From: Qipengyuania seohaensis
GTDB lineage: Bacteria; Pseudomonadota; Alphaproteobacteria; Sphingomonadales; Sphingomonadaceae
Assembly (NCBI RefSeq): GCF_002795865.1
Contig: NZ_CP024920.1
Span: 1,399,001-1,463,000 of the forward strand
Direction: 5' to 3'
DNA length: 64,000 bases
Below are positions 61,645 to 64,000 of this stretch, one piece after another. The position numbers were made by a program, and so were the translations under genes. The first letter of the stretch is position 1. Every line of letters starts with the position of its first letter. The notes beneath the pieces were generated by a model that was not told the origin of the DNA, did not search any database, and saw nothing but the letters and a program-made list of their open reading frames with translations.

Positions 61645-61779
61645 ATGACTCAGAAGAATGACGACAAGACCGGCAAGGCCCAGTGGCGCCGACCTGAATT
61701 GATTCGCCTTGGCACGATCCGCGATATCGCCGGTCCTCCCGTTCCCATTGCCCAGGCTGCCGGAAACAAGCGTTCCTGA
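61645..61779 (+). CDS. Lasso-like RiPP precursor peptide
   Basis: A 44-aa peptide, MTQKNDDKTGKAQW then RRPELIRLGTIRDIA as leader and GPPVPIAQAAGNKRS as presumed core. The leader resembles lasso leaders: an aromatic residue three before Pro (W..P), PELIRLG and IRDIA, versus YxxP...LG.. in canonical ones. The putative core starts with Gly but has no Asp or Glu at positions 7-9 (they are Ala, Gln, Ala). No Thr occurs at the penultimate leader position. An in-frame ATG 27 bases upstream is a possible alternative start. An AAAGG lies ahead of the chosen ATG. Confidence 0.75.
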   Translation: MTQKNDDKTGKAQWRRPELIRLGTIRDIAGPPVPIAQAAGNKRS

Positions 61780-61800
61780 AGGCTACGCCGGACGATCGAG

Positions 61801-63690
61801 ATGATCGCGGGAATCGTTGATTGGTCCGGGGCGCAACCGCGTCACGCCCGTCCCGTATTGGATGCGGTTTCCCTCTACGAGAGCGGCAGGACAAATTCCC
61901 TTCGCGCAGAAGGCCTGCTTTTCGCGTCGTCCAGCCGGGACTCGATCGGCGGCGCGCATGACATCGACACCGCGTTTACCGGATGGATCGACAATGCGGC
62001 AGAATTGGCGCTTCGGTTCGCAGCTAATGCTGCCAATCCCGCCGCGCTATATTCTGCTGCACTGGCCGAATTGGGCGAAGGGGCCGATGAGGCAATAATC
62101 GGGTGCTACGCGGCAATTTCACGCCTGCCCGATGGCACTGTGTACTTGGGACGCTCGCCTTGGAGCGCGCCGCCGCTTTATTATCACGCCACATCGGAAC
62201 GTTGCGTGGCATCGCCCTTGCTGCGCGCGGTGTTCGCCGCAGACGCTCCGCGAGAACCCGACTACGAAAGGATTGTCGACGAGCTCGCCTATGATTGGCG
62301 CTCGGGGGAGGAAGATGCTTGGTACCGGGGCATCCGGATGGTGCCGCTGGGCGCCGCCGTGCGTGTCGAGGGAAGTGAGCATCGCACCCGCCGCTGGTAT
62401 TCGCCACCAACGCCCGCACTCGACATGCCCTACGACGAAGATGCGTCTGTCGAGCGAGCGCGGGAACTGCTCGACGAAGCAGCGAGAAAGGCGCTCGAGT
62501 GGGCAGAAAGGCCCGCAATCACGCTTTCCGGAGGCCTGGATTCGCCCCTCGTCGCCACATCGCTTTTGGCAGAAATACCGCACGACAAAAGCCTGCCAGC
62601 CATTACATTCGTGCCGGATGCACGCTGGAATGGACACGCCCCCGAAGGGACGATGGGCGACGAAAGCGCGCTGGTCCGCGAATTGGTCGAGACAAACCCG
62701 CAAATCGATTGGCACCTTGCCGACAACGACATCGGCCCGCCCGATCGCCATGCCCGGGAAGTGTTCGCCGCATCCGAAGTTTTTGCTCCTGGATTGGCGA
62801 ATGTCGGGATGTACCACGGGGTTTACCGCAAGGCGCGCGAGCTGGGATGTGACAGCCTCCTGACGTCAGACATGGGCAATCCGACAATCAGCGACGATGG
62901 CCGCTATGCCTATTGCGAATATGCATCGCCCGGAAAATGGAAGCAGCTGATGCGCTTGCTGAAAAACCGCCCCGGCGACAGCCGTAGCCTGTGGCGCAAG
63001 TTCATCGCGCTCACCATCTTGCCGCGCCTCCCCCGATCTGTTCGGCGCGCGCTTCGATCCTTGGTCCATCCGCGCCGCGCGGACATGGTCGCCCTGCTCA
63101 CACCGCTGTCGAAGGCCGCGCGCGAGCAGCAAGCGGCCAGGGCCGGAGGGCGCGGCACAGGCTCGGCATGGAGCGACCTCACCTTCGACCGCAGCCGCAA
63201 GGACGCGGTGCAGCGTGAATTCCGCGATGCCGACGGCCTTGGCTTCGATGTCGACCTGGCTTTCGAGCAATTGTACGGCGTGCGCAAACGCGACGTTACA
63301 GCCTATCGCCCGCTGATCGAGTTCTGCCTCTCTCTCCCGGCTGAAGCTTTCGCATGGGACGGCGAGGAACGCAGACTGGCGCGCCTCATGGGCATCGGCA
63401 GGCTGACCGAAGCAATCCGCACCAATCGAAAACACGGGCTGCACAATGTCGACTGGCATGCGCGCATGACCGGCGAGCGGGAGGAGATGCGCCGCGTCCT
63501 CGATACAGCGCGCGGGCACCCGGTACTCGGTGAAATGCTGGACATCGACAGGCTGCTGGGCCTCATCGACGATTGGCCGGACCGCCCCGGCCATGATGTC
63601 GACGAAGATTGGCCCCGAATGCTCGCCTTGCCGCGCGCGATGTTGCTGGCGCGTTTTGTGGGGCATGTCGAGAATCGCAACGACCTGTGA
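61801..63690 (+). CDS. Asparagine-synthetase-like lasso cyclase
   Basis: A 629-aa member of the AsnB superfamily. The C-terminal synthetase domain has the ATP pyrophosphatase loop SGGLDS (243-248) and DMGNPTISDDG. The N-terminal glutaminase-like domain lacks Cys2 (it starts MIAGIVD), so it does not use glutamine ammonia. This matches lasso cyclases (C protein) that adenylate a side-chain acid for macrolactam formation. It sits 21 bases after the precursor gene. The precursor's missing acid raises the question of what this enzyme activates. Confidence 0.82.
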   Translation: MIAGIVDWSGAQPRHARPVLDAVSLYESGRTNSLRAEGLLFASSSRDSIGGAHDIDTAFTGWIDNAAELALRFAANAANPAALYSAALAELGEGADEAIIGCYAAISRLPDGTVYLGRSPWSAPPLYYHATSERCVASPLLRAVFAADAPREPDYERIVDELAYDWRSGEEDAWYRGIRMVPLGAAVRVEGSEHRTRRWYSPPTPALDMPYDEDASVERARELLDEAARKALEWAERPAITLSGGLDSPLVATSLLAEIPHDKSLPAITFVPDARWNGHAPEGTMGDESALVRELVETNPQIDWHLADNDIGPPDRHAREVFAASEVFAPGLANVGMYHGVYRKARELGCDSLLTSDMGNPTISDDGRYAYCEYASPGKWKQLMRLLKNRPGDSRSLWRKFIALTILPRLPRSVRRALRSLVHPRRADMVALLTPLSKAAREQQAARAGGRGTGSAWSDLTFDRSRKDAVQREFRDADGLGFDVDLAFEQLYGVRKRDVTAYRPLIEFCLSLPAEAFAWDGEERRLARLMGIGRLTEAIRTNRKHGLHNVDWHARMTGEREEMRRVLDTARGHPVLGEMLDIDRLLGLIDDWPDRPGHDVDEDWPRMLALPRAMLLARFVGHVENRNDL

Positions 63691-63736
63691 ACGAAGGTTT
63701 TGACCTTCGCTCCTGCAGGCGGATAGAGCTTCCAGG

Positions 63737-64000
63737 ATGACATTGCGTCAGGCCCTGGGCGAATTAGCGCAACCCGAGATGCACGGGGGCACCGTCAGGC
63801 TGCTGCTCGCATCGCTGGTCGCCGCCGCATCGGAAGGTGTCGGTTTCGTCTTGCTCGTCCCGCTCCTTTCTTCGCTCGAGCCGGAAGCTATGCAGGGTGC
63901 GATGCCGCCTTTCGCAGCTGGCCTCGAGCTTCCGGTCCTGCTGGCGTTTTTCGTTGTGCTGATCGCAGTACGCGCCGCAGCGGAAGTCTGGCGCGCGATC
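63737..64000 (+). CDS. ABC transporter, membrane part, partial at window edge
   Basis: The first 88 residues of a protein running off the right end. MTLRQALGELAQPEMHGG is followed by two hydrophobic helices (RLLLASLVAAASEGVGFVLL, LPVLLAFFVVLIAVRAA) typical of type-I ABC exporters with fused ATPase. In lasso clusters this is the D-type exporter that removes the product. The ATPase domain, and any B2 leader peptidase, would lie beyond 64000. Confidence 0.72.
   Translation, partial: MTLRQALGELAQPEMHGGTVRLLLASLVAAASEGVGFVLLVPLLSSLEPEAMQGAMPPFAAGLELPVLLAFFVVLIAVRAAAEVWRAI

Noticed and set aside
1-64000. CRISPR array
   Set aside because: No regularly spaced repeat series anywhere on either strand. 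The only tandem repeat of note is the two-copy unit at 3927.

Overview
The window looks like chromosomal DNA of a GC-rich alphaproteobacterium. The best guess is Sphingomonadales, probably an Erythrobacteraceae member. This rests on the 180-kDa-class NAD-glutamate dehydrogenase, a CYP153-like P450, DUF898 and NnrU membrane proteins, a lasso-type RiPP locus, and dense gene packing with many four-base ATGA overlaps. No rRNA, CRISPR array or replication origin is visible. One tRNA (Leu, TAA anticodon) is present.

Layout. 0-14 kb: a LytM/M23 peptidase, a translationally coupled acyl-CoA ligase and P450, a yqiJ-yqiK (flotillin) pair, agmatine deiminase, two TauE/SafE permeases, a membrane-anchored phosphoesterase and thrS. 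thrS follows a threonine attenuator whose leader peptide carries six consecutive Thr codons. A Tat-exported PhoD-type phosphatase lies upstream. 14-31 kb: a small membrane-protein and Xre-regulator operon, DUF898, M48 protease, alpha/beta hydrolase, TPR protein, luciferase-like oxidoreductase, NAD-GDH, a ferredoxin-reductase-like flavoprotein, queG, a NatA/NatB-like ABC exporter, a CYP153-like P450 and an exported MsrB. 31-36.5 kb: envelope glycan genes (multi-spanning GT-C-like protein, two GtrA proteins, a UDP-galactopyranose-mutase-like flavoprotein) and a double PilZ protein.

36.66-45.13 kb: an integrative element of about 8.4 kb inserted in the tRNA-Leu gene. It is bounded by a 56-bp repeat of the tRNA 3' half, with the tyrosine integrase beside the intact tRNA. 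Cargo: a metallophosphoesterase, a subtilisin-like protease with its AAA ATPase, a Pin-like serine recombinase preceded by a crossover-like inverted repeat, and a reverse transcriptase. The reverse transcriptase is coupled to an excisionase-like HTH gene and has W-S-D-N in place of YxDD. This is the accessory heart of the window and a plausible defence island, though no function is shown by sequence alone.

45-61 kb: core genes ihfB, a GntR regulator, a POT peptide transporter, two tandem exported amidohydrolases with an FKBP isomerase, NnrU, enoyl-CoA hydratase, an HxlR regulator divergent from a PaaI thioesterase (two matching operators between them), dxs, a Zur-like Fur protein, msrA with a coupled 39-aa membrane ORF, and rpe-heparinase-purH. 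61.3 kb to the right edge: a lasso-type RiPP locus with a PqqD-like recognition protein, a 44-aa precursor, an asparagine-synthetase-like cyclase and the start of an ABC exporter. The presumed core peptide has no Asp or Glu where a lasso ring would close.
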